This document shows, in pieces, positions 36,099 through 45,210 of a stretch of 64,000 nucleotides of DNA. The number at the start of each line of letters is the position of its first letter. Within the stretch, counting starts at the first letter, position 1. The stretch lies in NCBI RefSeq assembly GCF_004360155.1, contig NZ_ML178720.1, forward strand, positions 277,078-341,077, written 5' to 3'. The DNA is from Paraglaciecola marina (GTDB taxonomy: Bacteria > Pseudomonadota > Gammaproteobacteria > Enterobacterales > Alteromonadaceae). The notes under the pieces are model-generated. The model was not told the DNA's origin, did no database searches, and saw only the letters and a program-made list of their open reading frames with translations. The position numbers were made by a program, and so were the translations under genes.

Positions 36099-38279
36099 AT
36101 GGCAATACTTCGTGTCGCCCTACCAATACCTAAACGTAGACTATTTGATTACCATTACGAGGGCATAATGCCCGAAGTGGGAGTAAGAGTACGCGTCCCC
36201 TTTGGGCCACGCAAACTTATAGGCGTTGTTTGGGAGATCGCATCTGAGTCAGAATGGGATATTGCTAAGTTAAAACCAGTTGAGGAGGTCATTGACGATA
36301 CGCCAGTATTAGATAAAACCTTACTTAAACTATGTAACTGGTTAGCTCATTACTACAAACACCCAATAGGTGATGTAGTGCAATCAGCTTTACCAGTAGC
36401 TCTTCGCAAGGGAGAATCTAGCTTACCCAAACCAGTTACTTTTTTAACAACCAGCGAATCAGGTGCAAAATTAGAATTAGCTGAATTATCACGGGCACCA
36501 AAACAGCAAAAATTACTCGAAAAACTACAAGCTTCAGAATTAACAAAAACCATTGCCAATACAGAGTTTGGTGCACCAGCCATTAAAGCACTGCTAGATA
36601 AAGATTTAATAGTTAAGGTCGAGAAAGCACCTAAGTTGGAGACTAATTGGCAACAGCAACTGACAGTAGTAGACAAACCCACACCTAATGTTGAGCAGGC
36701 AATTGCCATTAGCTGCATCGAAGGTGCGCTAGGTCAATATAGTAGCTTTTTACTAGAGGGTATAACTGGCAGTGGGAAAACAGAAGTTTATCTACAAGCC
36801 ATTGAGCCTGTTTTAAAACAAGGTAAACAAGTATTAATACTGGTTCCCGAAATAGGCCTGACACCTCAAACCGTACACCGATTTAAGTATCGATTTGGAA
36901 TAGAGGTAGGGGTATTACATTCTGGATTAACTAACCTTGAGCGTTTACAGGTGTGGCAGCAAAGCAGCAAAGGACAACTTGGTATTGTAATTGGTACCCG
37001 CTCTGCCATTTTCACCCCCATACTCAATCCTGGTTTACTCATTGTTGATGAGGAGCATGATGCATCCTATAAACAACAAGATGGCTTACGTTACCATGCC
37101 AGAGATCTAGCCGTTGTCCGCGCCCACGCAGAAAATATCCCCCTTGTGTTAGGTACCGCAACACCAGCATTAGAAACCCTAAACAATGCCCTAACAGGAA
37201 AATACCAGCACTTAATACTTAAACAACGGGCCGGTAATGCCTCGGTTGCTAGCCAGCATGTGTTTGATATTCGTCAACAACAGGTTCAATTTGGCTTAGC
37301 CCAAGGCATGTTAGATAGGATCAAGCAGCACTTGCAGCAAGGCAGTCAGGTAATGTTGTTTATCAATCGCCGCGGTTATGCCCCTGCTTTAACCTGTCAT
37401 CAATGTGGACATATTGAGCAATGCAAACGCTGTGACAAACCCTACACGCTGCATAAGCTGCTGAATAAGCTGCAATGCCACCATTGTGGTAGTGCTAAAC
37501 CTATTCCCAGACATTGCCAAAATTGCCACTCAGAAGACTTAACCGCCATAGGGGTGGGCACTGAACAGTTAGAGCATGGCTTAGCAGAGTACTTTCCCGA
37601 GTACAGCAGTATCCGTATTGATAGCGATAGCGCCAGAGGTAAAAACAAACTCGATAAAATGCTAGACAGCATTAACAATAACGAACACCAAATTCTAATA
37701 GGTACTCAAATTTTATCGAAAGGGCATCATTTTCCTAATGTAACCCTAGTATTGATCTTAGATATAGACGGTGCTCTTTTTAGTGCAGACTACAGAGCGG
37801 CAGAGCATTTAGCACAGCTAATTACCCAAGTAGCGGGTCGTGCAGGTCGCGCTGAAAAGCCCGGTGAAATGTGGCTACAAACTCACGATCCAGCTCATCC
37901 CTTACTGCAAGATTTAATCAACAATGGTTATGGGCACTTTGCTCGATATGCATTATTAGAGAGAGAGCATGCGGCACTGCCTCCCTATACTTTTCAAGCA
38001 CTTTTTAAAGCACAAGCAATGAGTGCACAGCTTGCACACGAATTTTTAGCTCATGTTAGACACTTTTTTGATCAGGATCCCAATGTGTTTTGTATCGGAC
38101 CTATTCCTGCTTTGATGGAAAAAAGGCAAGGTCAATATCGCATGCAACTCGTTCTTCAAAGTACACAGCGCAGTCATTTACAACACGCCCTTGGGCAGCA
38201 TATACATCAGATAGAAGACTTGCCCCTTGCCAATAAAGTGAGGTGGTCTTTGGATATTGATCCTCGAGACTTTAGCTAG
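36099..38279 (+). CDS. priA: Primosomal protein N', replication-restart helicase
   Basis: A 726-residue 3'-5' helicase that reloads the replisome at stalled forks. The N-terminal 3'BD starts ILRVALPIPKRRLFDYHY. Walker A is GITGSGKT (221-228) and the DEEH box is at 317-320. Eight cysteines between C433 and C476 form the two zinc sites (CHQCGHIEQCKRC and CHHC/CQNC). The C-terminal helicase motif GRAGRAEKPG is present. Length is normal. It is followed 105 bp later by the SPOR protein gene, as in other gammaproteobacteria. Confidence 0.98.
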   Translation: MAILRVALPIPKRRLFDYHYEGIMPEVGVRVRVPFGPRKLIGVVWEIASESEWDIAKLKPVEEVIDDTPVLDKTLLKLCNWLAHYYKHPIGDVVQSALPVALRKGESSLPKPVTFLTTSESGAKLELAELSRAPKQQKLLEKLQASELTKTIANTEFGAPAIKALLDKDLIVKVEKAPKLETNWQQQLTVVDKPTPNVEQAIAISCIEGALGQYSSFLLEGITGSGKTEVYLQAIEPVLKQGKQVLILVPEIGLTPQTVHRFKYRFGIEVGVLHSGLTNLERLQVWQQSSKGQLGIVIGTRSAIFTPILNPGLLIVDEEHDASYKQQDGLRYHARDLAVVRAHAENIPLVLGTATPALETLNNALTGKYQHLILKQRAGNASVASQHVFDIRQQQVQFGLAQGMLDRIKQHLQQGSQVMLFINRRGYAPALTCHQCGHIEQCKRCDKPYTLHKLLNKLQCHHCGSAKPIPRHCQNCHSEDLTAIGVGTEQLEHGLAEYFPEYSSIRIDSDSARGKNKLDKMLDSINNNEHQILIGTQILSKGHHFPNVTLVLILDIDGALFSADYRAAEHLAQLITQVAGRAGRAEKPGEMWLQTHDPAHPLLQDLINNGYGHFARYALLEREHAALPPYTFQALFKAQAMSAQLAHEFLAHVRHFFDQDPNVFCIGPIPALMEKRQGQYRMQLVLQSTQRSHLQHALGQHIHQIEDLPLANKVRWSLDIDPRDFS

Positions 38280-38384
38280 GATTGCAACCTAACTCAAAAA
38301 TAATAAAGATACTGATTGATGAAAATATCAGTCAAGGTAAAATAATACGTCGTTTCTCTCCCTGTTTTCGGATATATCATTTTC

Positions 38385-38930
38385 ATGGCTCCTAAAGATT
38401 ACGTGGCCCGCGGCCGTAATAAAAAACCAGCTCCTCCGCCTCCTAAAGCTTCATTACCTTGGTTAAGAATTATCATCACTCTTAGCCTGCTAGGATTATT
38501 TGCTTATTTTTTATGGAGTATTAAGGGTAAAGCACCATATACTGAGGCCGAGATTGAAACTAGCTCTCAAGTACAAATAGCCGAAAATGGTGAAGCTCTA
38601 CCCGAAATACCCGAAGAAGAATGGGAGTTCATTAAAACATTACCGGAATACACAGTGGAGATTGAGCAACAAGAACAAGACCAACCTATAGTGCAAAGGC
38701 TAATGCAATGTGGTTCATTTAGAAAAGAACACCAAGCCCAAGAACTAAAAGCTCAAATTGCATTTCAAGGTTTAGAAGCCCAGGTACGATCAAGTAAAGG
38801 CACTTCTGGTTTGTGGTATCGGGTGATTTTAGGGCCTTATGACAGTAAGCGCTTGGCTGAAAAAGATCGCCACACCTTGCAAAGAGCTAAAATTATTGGC
38901 TGTAAGATTTGGAACTGGAATTTAAACTAA
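38385..38930 (+). CDS. SPOR-domain cell-division protein, FtsN-like
   Basis: A 181-residue bitopic inner-membrane protein. It has a basic, proline-rich cytoplasmic tail (about 1-25), one transmembrane helix (LPWLRIIITLSLLGLFAYFL) and an acidic linker. The C-terminal SPOR domain (about 105-180, with MQCGSFRKEHQAQELKAQI and WYRVILGPY) binds denuded septal peptidoglycan. Its position after priA matches ftsN, although it is shorter than E. coli FtsN (about 319) and lacks a long linker. In E. coli hslVU would follow directly; here the mmsA-rut cluster intervenes. Confidence 0.85.
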   Translation: MAPKDYVARGRNKKPAPPPPKASLPWLRIIITLSLLGLFAYFLWSIKGKAPYTEAEIETSSQVQIAENGEALPEIPEEEWEFIKTLPEYTVEIEQQEQDQPIVQRLMQCGSFRKEHQAQELKAQIAFQGLEAQVRSSKGTSGLWYRVILGPYDSKRLAEKDRHTLQRAKIIGCKIWNWNLN

Positions 38931-38941
38931 TAAGGTTTTGA

Positions 38942-38973
38942 GCTAACCGGCACACCTAAATGTGCGAGTTAGC
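38942..38973. terminator. Hairpin between the converging SPOR and mmsA genes
   Basis: GCTAAC...GCACA pairs with TGTGC...GTTAGC around a CCTAAA loop, with a two-base internal bulge. It lies 11 bp after the SPOR stop and 17 bp from the mmsA stop. No strong U-run follows on either side. Confidence 0.5.
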
Positions 38974-38990
38974 CATAATCTTAAAGAAAA

Positions 38991-40481
38991 CTAACTTGGA
39001 AAAGCAAAGCTTACACCTTCGCGTACGCCACTTGAAGGCCACCTTTGGGTAATGGTTTTACGCTTAGTATAAAACCTAACGCCATCTGGGCCATAGGCAT
39101 GCAAATCACCAAACAATGAACGCTTCCAACCGCCAAAACTATGGTAAGCCACAGGCACAGGTAGAGGGACATTAATTCCCACCATTCCCACTTGTATATT
39201 GTCTGAGAAGTACCTAGCCGCTTCACCATCCCGAGTAAAAATACAGGTACCATTACCGTATTCATGATCATCAATTAACTGCATCGCTTGTTGCATAGTG
39301 TCTACGCGGATAACTTGTAACACAGGACCAAATATCTCAGCCTTATAGCTTTCCATATCTTTGGTGACGCCATCAATTAAAGTGGCACCGATAAAGAAAC
39401 CATTATCGTAACCTTCAACCTTAGTATTTCGGCCATCGACTACAATTTTAGCGCCTTGTTGTTCGGCACTCGCTAAATAACCGCTGACCTTGTCTCGGTG
39501 TTGGCAACTAATCAGCGGGCCAAAATCGTTACTCGCATCTGTGTAAGCCCCTACTTTCAATCCAGTCATAGCTTGTTGCATTTTGTCTACTAAGGTATCG
39601 CCAGCTTTGTCGCCAACGGCCACAACAACAGACAAAGCCATACAGCGCTCTCCAGACGATCCAAAGGCCGCTCCTAACAACTGATTAACGGCGTTATCCA
39701 TATCAGCATCAGGCATCACTATGGCATGATTTTTAGCACCACCTAACGCCTGACAACGTTTACCGGCAGCATTAGCTGTGGTGTAAATATATTCTGCGAT
39801 TGGCGTTGAACCAACAAAGCTCACAGCTTTTACTGCGGGGTTAGTCAGCAACTCGTCTACCGCTTCTTTATCACCGTTCACTACATTCATGACGCCATCT
39901 GGCAAGCCTGCTTCTTTTAGCAATTGTGCAATGAAAAGTGTTGAGCTAGGCGCACGTTCAGAAGGTTTAAGAACAAAGGTATTGCCGCACACTATTGCTA
40001 ACGGAAACATCCATAAGGGCACCATAGCTGGGAAATTAAACGGGGTAATCCCCGTTACCACACCCAAAGGTTGAAGCTCACTCCATGAATCAATATTCGG
40101 CCCCACATTTCTACTGTGCTCACCTTTTAATAATTGTGGCGCACCACAAGCAAACTCGACATTCTCAATGCCCCTTTGAATTTCGCCAGCCGCATCATGA
40201 CTGATCTTGCCGTGCTCTTGACCAATCAACTCGGCAATATGCTCAGCATTGTCTTCAAGCAATTGCTTAAATTTAAACATCACCCTCGCCCGCTTCAATA
40301 CCGGAGTATTTCGCCATGCAGGAAACGCTACTTGAGCAGTATCGATTGCCTCTTGCACAGTTTCTGCCGATGCCAATAGAACCTGCTTATCCACAGCCCC
40401 TGTTGCTGGGTTAGTGACATCTTGGGTGCGCCCTGAAGGAGTGACTATTTCTCCCTTAATAAAATGTCCAATAGTTGTCAT
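38991..40481 (-). CDS. mmsA: (Methyl)malonate-semialdehyde dehydrogenase, CoA-acylating
   Basis: A 496-residue aldehyde dehydrogenase of the MmsA subfamily. It has the NAD-binding segment PFNFPAMVPLWMFPLAIVCG, the SFVGSTPIAEYIY region, and the catalytic cysteine C280 in GSSGERCMALS. MmsA converts methylmalonate or malonate semialdehyde plus CoA to propionyl- or acetyl-CoA. Placed right after rutF, it probably turns the malonic semialdehyde produced by the Rut pathway into acetyl-CoA, so uracil carbon could be used for growth. A role in valine or inositol breakdown is the alternative, but no such genes are nearby. Confidence 0.92.
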   Translation of the reverse strand: MTTIGHFIKGEIVTPSGRTQDVTNPATGAVDKQVLLASAETVQEAIDTAQVAFPAWRNTPVLKRARVMFKFKQLLEDNAEHIAELIGQEHGKISHDAAGEIQRGIENVEFACGAPQLLKGEHSRNVGPNIDSWSELQPLGVVTGITPFNFPAMVPLWMFPLAIVCGNTFVLKPSERAPSSTLFIAQLLKEAGLPDGVMNVVNGDKEAVDELLTNPAVKAVSFVGSTPIAEYIYTTANAAGKRCQALGGAKNHAIVMPDADMDNAVNQLLGAAFGSSGERCMALSVVVAVGDKAGDTLVDKMQQAMTGLKVGAYTDASNDFGPLISCQHRDKVSGYLASAEQQGAKIVVDGRNTKVEGYDNGFFIGATLIDGVTKDMESYKAEIFGPVLQVIRVDTMQQAMQLIDDHEYGNGTCIFTRDGEAARYFSDNIQVGMVGINVPLPVPVAYHSFGGWKRSLFGDLHAYGPDGVRFYTKRKTITQRWPSSGVREGVSFAFPS

Positions 40482-40502
40482 AATTTTTCCTCAAACACAG
40501 TG

Positions 40503-40606
40503 CTACCCATTACCCAAATAAGGTCAATAGCAAACTGGGTAGTCTTATTAATAGAATGAAGCTTACCGACAGTTTTCTTTGTTGATTTTATGTGCACTGT
40601 CGGTAA
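40503..40606 (-). other. Two hairpins in the rutF-mmsA gap
   Basis: The first, at 40563-40606, is a perfect 11-bp stem (TTACCGACAGT / ACTGTCGGTAA) with a 22-base loop. The second, at 40503-40542, pairs CTACCCA with TGGGTAG. Neither has a strong U-run. They may attenuate or stabilise the transcript between rutF and mmsA. Confidence 0.5.
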
Positions 40607-40625
40607 CCTTTTGATTTAAAGTAGG

Positions 40626-41156
40626 TTAGTCACTACTTTTAGTTAGGTGATGGTAACCACGGTTGTAATAAACGAGTGCTCCAGCCTGTTCTTTTTGTTT
40701 GATCCCTACCACTTCACAGATAATGACGTCGTGAGTAGCGACACTTTTCATTTCCACAATATTGCAATCAAAGGACACTGCAGACTCATCTAAAAGCGGT
40801 GAGCCAGTGACTAGGGTTTTCCAAGTGCCTTGTGCAAAACGTTCAGACATGGGTGCTTTTCCACCAAATAGATTTGATAAATTATCTTGTCCTGCGTCTA
40901 AGGTATTTATCACCAAACTGCTAGCGTTCTCAAAGGCTTTATAAACAGAAGCCCCGCGGTTTAAACACACCAATAGTGTAGGTGGGTTGTCACTCACACT
41001 GCATACGGCCGTAGCTGTAAAACCCGCTTTGCCTTGACCTGAGCCTGTGGTCACAACGCTAACTGTACCTGGTAAGGCTGACATACCCTGTCTAAATTCA
41101 TCTCCAGAAATACACGGCGCGGTGTTCTTAAGTATCACTTCTTTTAATGCGCTCAT
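40626..41156 (-). CDS. rutF: RutF, NADH:flavin oxidoreductase of the pyrimidine-degradation pathway
   Basis: A 176-residue flavin reductase-like protein (FMN-binding split barrel) supplying reduced FMN to RutA. Characteristic segments are FRQGMSALPGTVSVVTTGSG, GFTATAVCSVSDNPPTLLVCLN and SLVINTLDAGQDNLSNLFGG (N-terminal two thirds), and a C-terminal YYNRGYHHL. It is in operon order after rutE with a 29-bp gap. Length is close to E. coli RutF (164). Confidence 0.94.
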   Translation of the reverse strand: MSALKEVILKNTAPCISGDEFRQGMSALPGTVSVVTTGSGQGKAGFTATAVCSVSDNPPTLLVCLNRGASVYKAFENASSLVINTLDAGQDNLSNLFGGKAPMSERFAQGTWKTLVTGSPLLDESAVSFDCNIVEMKSVATHDVIICEVVGIKQKEQAGALVYYNRGYHHLTKSSD

Positions 41157-41185
41157 GATGAGTCTCCTAGCTTAATATGTTTGTG

Positions 41186-41776
41186 TTATACAATTTTGCA
41201 GGCTTGCTCAAAGGCTAAGCGAGGCAGACGTTTATGAACTTTTTCACTGTCGCCATAGCCAAGGTTAATTAAAAAGTTAACCTTCCATGTACTATCTGCG
41301 AAAAATGTTTCATCTAATAATTTGGGGTTAAACCCAGACATAGCGCCGCAATCTAACCCTAAGGCACGAGCTGCACTTATTAGATAAGCACCTTGAAGTG
41401 AGCTGTTGCGCATAGCCGTTTCATAAGCCGCTTCTGGGCTACCAGTAAACCAACTTTTAGCATCAGCGTAAGGAAACAAAGTCGGCAGTTCTTCATAAAA
41501 CTCTTCATCAAAAGCAACAATAACCGTACAAGGAGCCGACATAGTTTTATCTAAATTACCGCTCGATATTGTAGGCTTTAATTTTTCTTTACCCTCCGCA
41601 GACGTCACAAATACAAAACGTGCTGGGCTGCAGTTAGCTGACGTAGAGCCCAGCTTAACCATGTCATATAATTGAGTTAACAAAGCTTCAGGAATAGGTT
41701 TATCTTGCCAGTTTGAGTGGGTATGCGCGTCGTAAAAGAGTTGCGAAAGTGCTGCATCGTCTAAAGGTGTTGTCAT
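41186..41776 (-). CDS. rutE: RutE, malonic semialdehyde reductase (nitroreductase fold)
   Basis: A 196-residue nitroreductase-family protein, the same length as E. coli RutE. It carries [20 protein letters not shown], a [15 protein letters not shown] flavin-binding segment, and [19 protein letters not shown]. It reduces malonic semialdehyde to 3-hydroxypropionate. Because mmsA lies in the same operon, the cell may have two fates for this aldehyde, detoxification or oxidation to acetyl-CoA. The gap to rutD is 37 bp. Confidence 0.94.
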   Translation of the reverse strand: MTTPLDDAALSQLFYDAHTHSNWQDKPIPEALLTQLYDMVKLGSTSANCSPARFVFVTSAEGKEKLKPTISSGNLDKTMSAPCTVIVAFDEEFYEELPTLFPYADAKSWFTGSPEAAYETAMRNSSLQGAYLISAARALGLDCGAMSGFNPKLLDETFFADSTWKVNFLINLGYGDSEKVHKRLPRLAFEQACKIV

Positions 41777-41813
41777 CGGTAATGTTCCAAAATTTGTATT
41801 ATTAATTTAAAAA

Positions 41814-42587
41814 TTAGTTAGATAAGAATGTGAGTAATTTATCGTTGAATACATCTGGGGTAGTAACCGTACAAGCATGTCCCCCGTATTCATAAACTGC
41901 CAACTCTGCATTAGGTAAAAAGCCTGCTAGCACTTCAGATCTTTGCCAAGGCACCAACATATCGTCCTTGTTAGCAACGATTAAAGTAGGGGTAGTAATG
42001 CTTGCTATATCAGCCTCTATATCAAACTCGCTTAAAGCTTGTATTCTTGCTAATAAATTGGGTTTGTCAGGGAAAGACGCAAGCATATGTTGTTCTTCTT
42101 GCTCGAGCATATCGATATTTTGCATGATCCAATCTGGTGGATACAAAAACAAAGCTTGGGCCTGCAAGTACATTAGTGGCGGGCTATTATCTAATAATGA
42201 TTTTCTTACCCTAAAACAACGTAAACTGTGTTCATTAGGGCTACTCCACGCATTAATTAACACCAGACTTTGTAGCAATTCGGGGCGCTCGATAGCAATT
42301 TGTAAGCCCACTAAGCCACCTAATGCATGGCCCACAAAATGGCAATCGCTCACATCGATACTATCTAAAAGCGCGAGTAACTCTGTTGCCATTGATTGAA
42401 TAGAGTAACCACTAGGTAAAACTCCAGGGCTGCGACCTGTGCCATTTTGGTCATAGACAATCACCCGAAAACTACTTTCTAAGGCAGGCAGTTGAGCTTT
42501 CCAAAAATGAGCAGAGCCGCCTAATCCAGAGCTCAATACAACAGTTGGCGCCTCCGGATGTTTAGAGCCCAGTATTTCAAAATACAT
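41814..42587 (-). CDS. rutD: RutD, alpha/beta hydrolase of the Rut pathway
   Basis: A 257-residue alpha/beta hydrolase. It has the oxyanion-region motif LSSGLGGSAHFW and a nucleophile-elbow motif GHALGG at about residues 84-89, in which Ala replaces the usual Ser as the middle residue (family pattern GxSxG). The final catalytic His lies in YEYGGHACTV. RutD is described as assisting aminoacrylate or carbamate hydrolysis. If the elbow is read correctly, the classical serine nucleophile is missing. It sits between rutC and rutE. Confidence 0.9.
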   Translation of the reverse strand: MYFEILGSKHPEAPTVVLSSGLGGSAHFWKAQLPALESSFRVIVYDQNGTGRSPGVLPSGYSIQSMATELLALLDSIDVSDCHFVGHALGGLVGLQIAIERPELLQSLVLINAWSSPNEHSLRCFRVRKSLLDNSPPLMYLQAQALFLYPPDWIMQNIDMLEQEEQHMLASFPDKPNLLARIQALSEFDIEADIASITTPTLIVANKDDMLVPWQRSEVLAGFLPNAELAVYEYGGHACTVTTPDVFNDKLLTFLSN

Positions 42588-42655
42588 GTTTAAACCTTAT
42601 TACACATTTAGAATTTATACCGCTTTTTGCTGCAAGGCACGTGTCTCTAAAAGCA

Positions 42656-43039
42656 CTAGTCAATGTGGGCAATACTTGCGATCTCCACTAGCGCTTCCGG
42701 CTTAACCAAGCCACATTGAATACAGTAGCGAGCTGGTTTTTCGCCAGGGAAATACTCAGCATACACCTTATTCAACGCTGGATAGTCATCCCAACTGGTG
42801 ATCATTATGGTGTTAAATGTCACATCATCCATAGTGCCACCAGCAGCTTCAACTACACTTTTAATGGTTTCTAAAATGTAACGAGTTTGCGCTTCTGCAT
42901 CCCCAACGTGAACAATATTATTGTCTTTATCAAAGGCTAACGTACCCGAAACATACAAGATATTATCCGCCATAGAACCCGGAACAAAAGGAGCGATTGG
43001 GGTACTAGTGCCTGGTGGTATGATTGCTTTTTTACTCAT
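42656..43039 (-). CDS. rutC: RutC, RidA-family 3-aminoacrylate deaminase
   Basis: A 127-residue RidA/YjgF-family protein, nearly the same length as E. coli RutC (128). The family pattern includes [40 protein letters not shown], and [19 protein letters not shown] with the conserved Arg that binds the substrate carboxylate. It removes ammonia from 3-aminoacrylate, giving malonic semialdehyde. Gaps of 50 and 68 bp separate it from rutB and rutD. Confidence 0.95.
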   Translation of the reverse strand: MSKKAIIPPGTSTPIAPFVPGSMADNILYVSGTLAFDKDNNIVHVGDAEAQTRYILETIKSVVEAAGGTMDDVTFNTIMITSWDDYPALNKVYAEYFPGEKPARYCIQCGLVKPEALVEIASIAHID

Positions 43040-43089
43040 TTTAGATTTCCTTTAATTTAGTTTTTTATGGTAATTATTTAGTGGCTTTA

Positions 43090-43815
43090 TTAAGCCAGAA
43101 CATCACAAAATTCATCTACACTAGATACCCAACCAAAAAAAGTAGCTATATTAAACAGCGCCGATTCTTGGATCATATCCGAGCCCGCTTGATAGGTAGC
43201 ATCAGCCAATACAACGCCAAAATACTCCAAGAAAAAGCCATCTCGTAAGGTTGATTCCACACATACATTGGTAGCAATACCAGTAAACACTAAGTTACGA
43301 ATGCCACGACTACGCATCATGCTATCTAGGTTAGTGTTAAAGAACCCGCTATAACGGGTTTTGGGGATAATGATATCTCCCTCTTGAGGGGTTAGCTCAT
43401 CAACCAGTTCGTAGTCCCAGGTACCTTTTGCTAAGAGTGTGCCCATAAGCTCTGGGTTTTTACGCATGGTTTTTAAAGCGTTAGATTTATACCAATTTGG
43501 CGACCCTGGGCCACCTGCTTCAGCATATTTGTTGTCCCAACCATTTTGAAAGAACACAATAGGCATGTTAGCTTTTCTAGCCGCGGCAATCGCTTTAGCA
43601 GTTTGCGCAATTACAGGGCCTGTGCTTGAAATATCAAAGCCAGCCTTGTCTAAATAACCATTTTTACTGGCGTAAGCATTTTGCATATCTACAACTATTA
43701 GCGCAGTTTCAGTTACATCAAAGGCTAACGGTTCTGGCTTTGCAGGTAATATAATTTCATTAGGCTTATCGCCAGTACAATAACCAGCAATGGGGAGTTC
43801 TGTAACTTCAGACAT
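43090..43815 (-). CDS. rutB: RutB, ureidoacrylate amidohydrolase
   Basis: A 241-residue isochorismatase-like hydrolase cleaving ureidoacrylate to aminoacrylate, carbon dioxide and ammonia. The catalytic triad positions are visible: Asp in [11 protein letters not shown], Lys in [12 protein letters not shown], and Cys in [17 protein letters not shown]. Length is close to E. coli RutB (230). It shares one base with the end of rutA, so the two are translationally coupled. Confidence 0.96.
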   Translation of the reverse strand: MSEVTELPIAGYCTGDKPNEIILPAKPEPLAFDVTETALIVVDMQNAYASKNGYLDKAGFDISSTGPVIAQTAKAIAAARKANMPIVFFQNGWDNKYAEAGGPGSPNWYKSNALKTMRKNPELMGTLLAKGTWDYELVDELTPQEGDIIIPKTRYSGFFNTNLDSMMRSRGIRNLVFTGIATNVCVESTLRDGFFLEYFGVVLADATYQAGSDMIQESALFNIATFFGWVSSVDEFCDVLA

Positions 43816-44900
43816 TATTCACCTACCGCTGCTTTGATATGTTGACGAGATTTCATAAGTGGTTGAATCTTTTGTCCGTAATCATCCATGCCTTGGATAA
43901 AGTCATCAAAGGTTAGGAGTACACCCTCACAACCCGGCACAGTATCAATTTCGTCTAGCATGGCGGCAACTGAAGCATAAGAGCCTACTAAAGTGCCCAT
44001 ATTTAGGTTAACCGCTGATGTAGGATCAGTCATATCTCGAATATTGGTATCTTTTCCTGATTTTTTATCTGCGGCGCCCTGTTGTGTCATCCAATCTAAA
44101 GCAGATTGATCTTTACCATCTTTATACATTTGCCACTTAGCCATGGCTTTTTCATCAGTTTCGTCGGCAATAACCATGATCAATACCACCGAACCAACGT
44201 TTCTGCCTTTTTCTTCTGCCACAACTTTTAAACGCTCTGCCGTAGGGGCAAAAGCAGTTGGCGTATTTACGCCTTTTCCAAAGCAAAAGTTGTAATCTGC
44301 ATGTTCAGCTGAAAACTCCATTCCCGCGGAACTTTGACCTGCACAAATAATAGGAATTTTAGATTCAGGCATGGGCTTCATACGGCAATCTTCCATATGG
44401 AAATGGTCACCTTTAAAATCACTACTTCCGGTTTCCCACAACTCTTTACACACTTTTATATACTCACCCAAGTATTCGTAGCGGTTAGAGAAAAACTCAT
44501 CTCCAGGCCACATACCCATTTGTGAATACTCTGGACGTTGCCAGCCAGTAATTAGGTTTACACCAAAGCGGCCGTGAGAAATTGAATCAATAGTCGCCGC
44601 CATTCGGGCGACTATTGCCGGTGGCATCACTAATGTGGCGGCCGTTGCATATAGTTTAATTTTCGAGGTAACCGCGGCTAACCCTGCCATAAGGGTGAAA
44701 GACTCCAGGTTGTAATCCCAAAACTCAGTGTCGCCACCAAACCCTCTCAACTTAATCATGGATAAAGCAAAGTCCATATCGTACTGCTCTGCTTTTTGGA
44801 CCACCTCTTTATTTAAATCAAAACTAGGTTTGTATTGAGGTGAAGTCTTTGAAATTAACCAGCCATTGTTACCAATTGGAATAAATACGCCTACGTCCAC
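43815..44900 (-). CDS. rutA: RutA, pyrimidine (uracil) monooxygenase
   Basis: A 361-residue bacterial-luciferase-family flavin monooxygenase that opens the uracil ring between N3 and C4. The N-terminus [20 protein letters not shown] and the segment [19 protein letters not shown] are typical, as is [18 protein letters not shown] at the end. It is the first gene of the rut operon. The 310-bp gap to rutR holds two RutR-like palindromes. No rutG pyrimidine permease gene was found in the window. Confidence 0.97.
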   Translation of the reverse strand: MDVGVFIPIGNNGWLISKTSPQYKPSFDLNKEVVQKAEQYDMDFALSMIKLRGFGGDTEFWDYNLESFTLMAGLAAVTSKIKLYATAATLVMPPAIVARMAATIDSISHGRFGVNLITGWQRPEYSQMGMWPGDEFFSNRYEYLGEYIKVCKELWETGSSDFKGDHFHMEDCRMKPMPESKIPIICAGQSSAGMEFSAEHADYNFCFGKGVNTPTAFAPTAERLKVVAEEKGRNVGSVVLIMVIADETDEKAMAKWQMYKDGKDQSALDWMTQQGAADKKSGKDTNIRDMTDPTSAVNLNMGTLVGSYASVAAMLDEIDTVPGCEGVLLTFDDFIQGMDDYGQKIQPLMKSRQHIKAAVGE

Positions 44901-45017
44901 TATTGCCTCACTTATTTTTTGATTATCTTTATTACGTGCAACTAACTTAATTTGTAAGTAACAGCGTGACAGTTATAAACTGCTTAGTTGTTAAACAATA
45001 ACCTGACTTAGCACATT

Positions 45018-45035
45018 TCAGACCAAATGGTAAAA
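45018..45035. promoter_or_regulatory. Second, weaker RutR-like operator
   Basis: The core ACCA-AA-TGGT (45022-45031) matches the centre of the E. coli RutR box TTGACCA-N2-TGGTCAA, but the flanks are less symmetric. It lies about 120 bp upstream of rutA and 60 bp from the stronger site. Confidence 0.5.
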
Positions 45036-45077
45036 ACCTATATATAACAACACGATAAAAACAAAACACAGGCAAAC

Positions 45078-45095
45078 TTGGACCAAACGGTCCAA
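45078..45095. promoter_or_regulatory. RutR-like operator in the rutA-rutR intergenic region
   Basis: TTGGACC-AAAC-GGTCCAA is a palindrome with perfect 7-bp arms, close to the RutR consensus TTGACCA-N2-TGGTCAA. It lies between the divergent rutA and rutR genes and could control both. The rest of 44901-45210 is AT-rich with no other clear element. Confidence 0.7.
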
Positions 45096-45210
45096 AATGT
45101 TGCGTGATATTCGTGCAACAACGCACAAAAAAAAGGCACGTGAGAAAACCTAGATTATTTTAATCAGGGATATTAGAATTCTAGGGAACCAATTAAAGGA
45201 TTCATTTACC

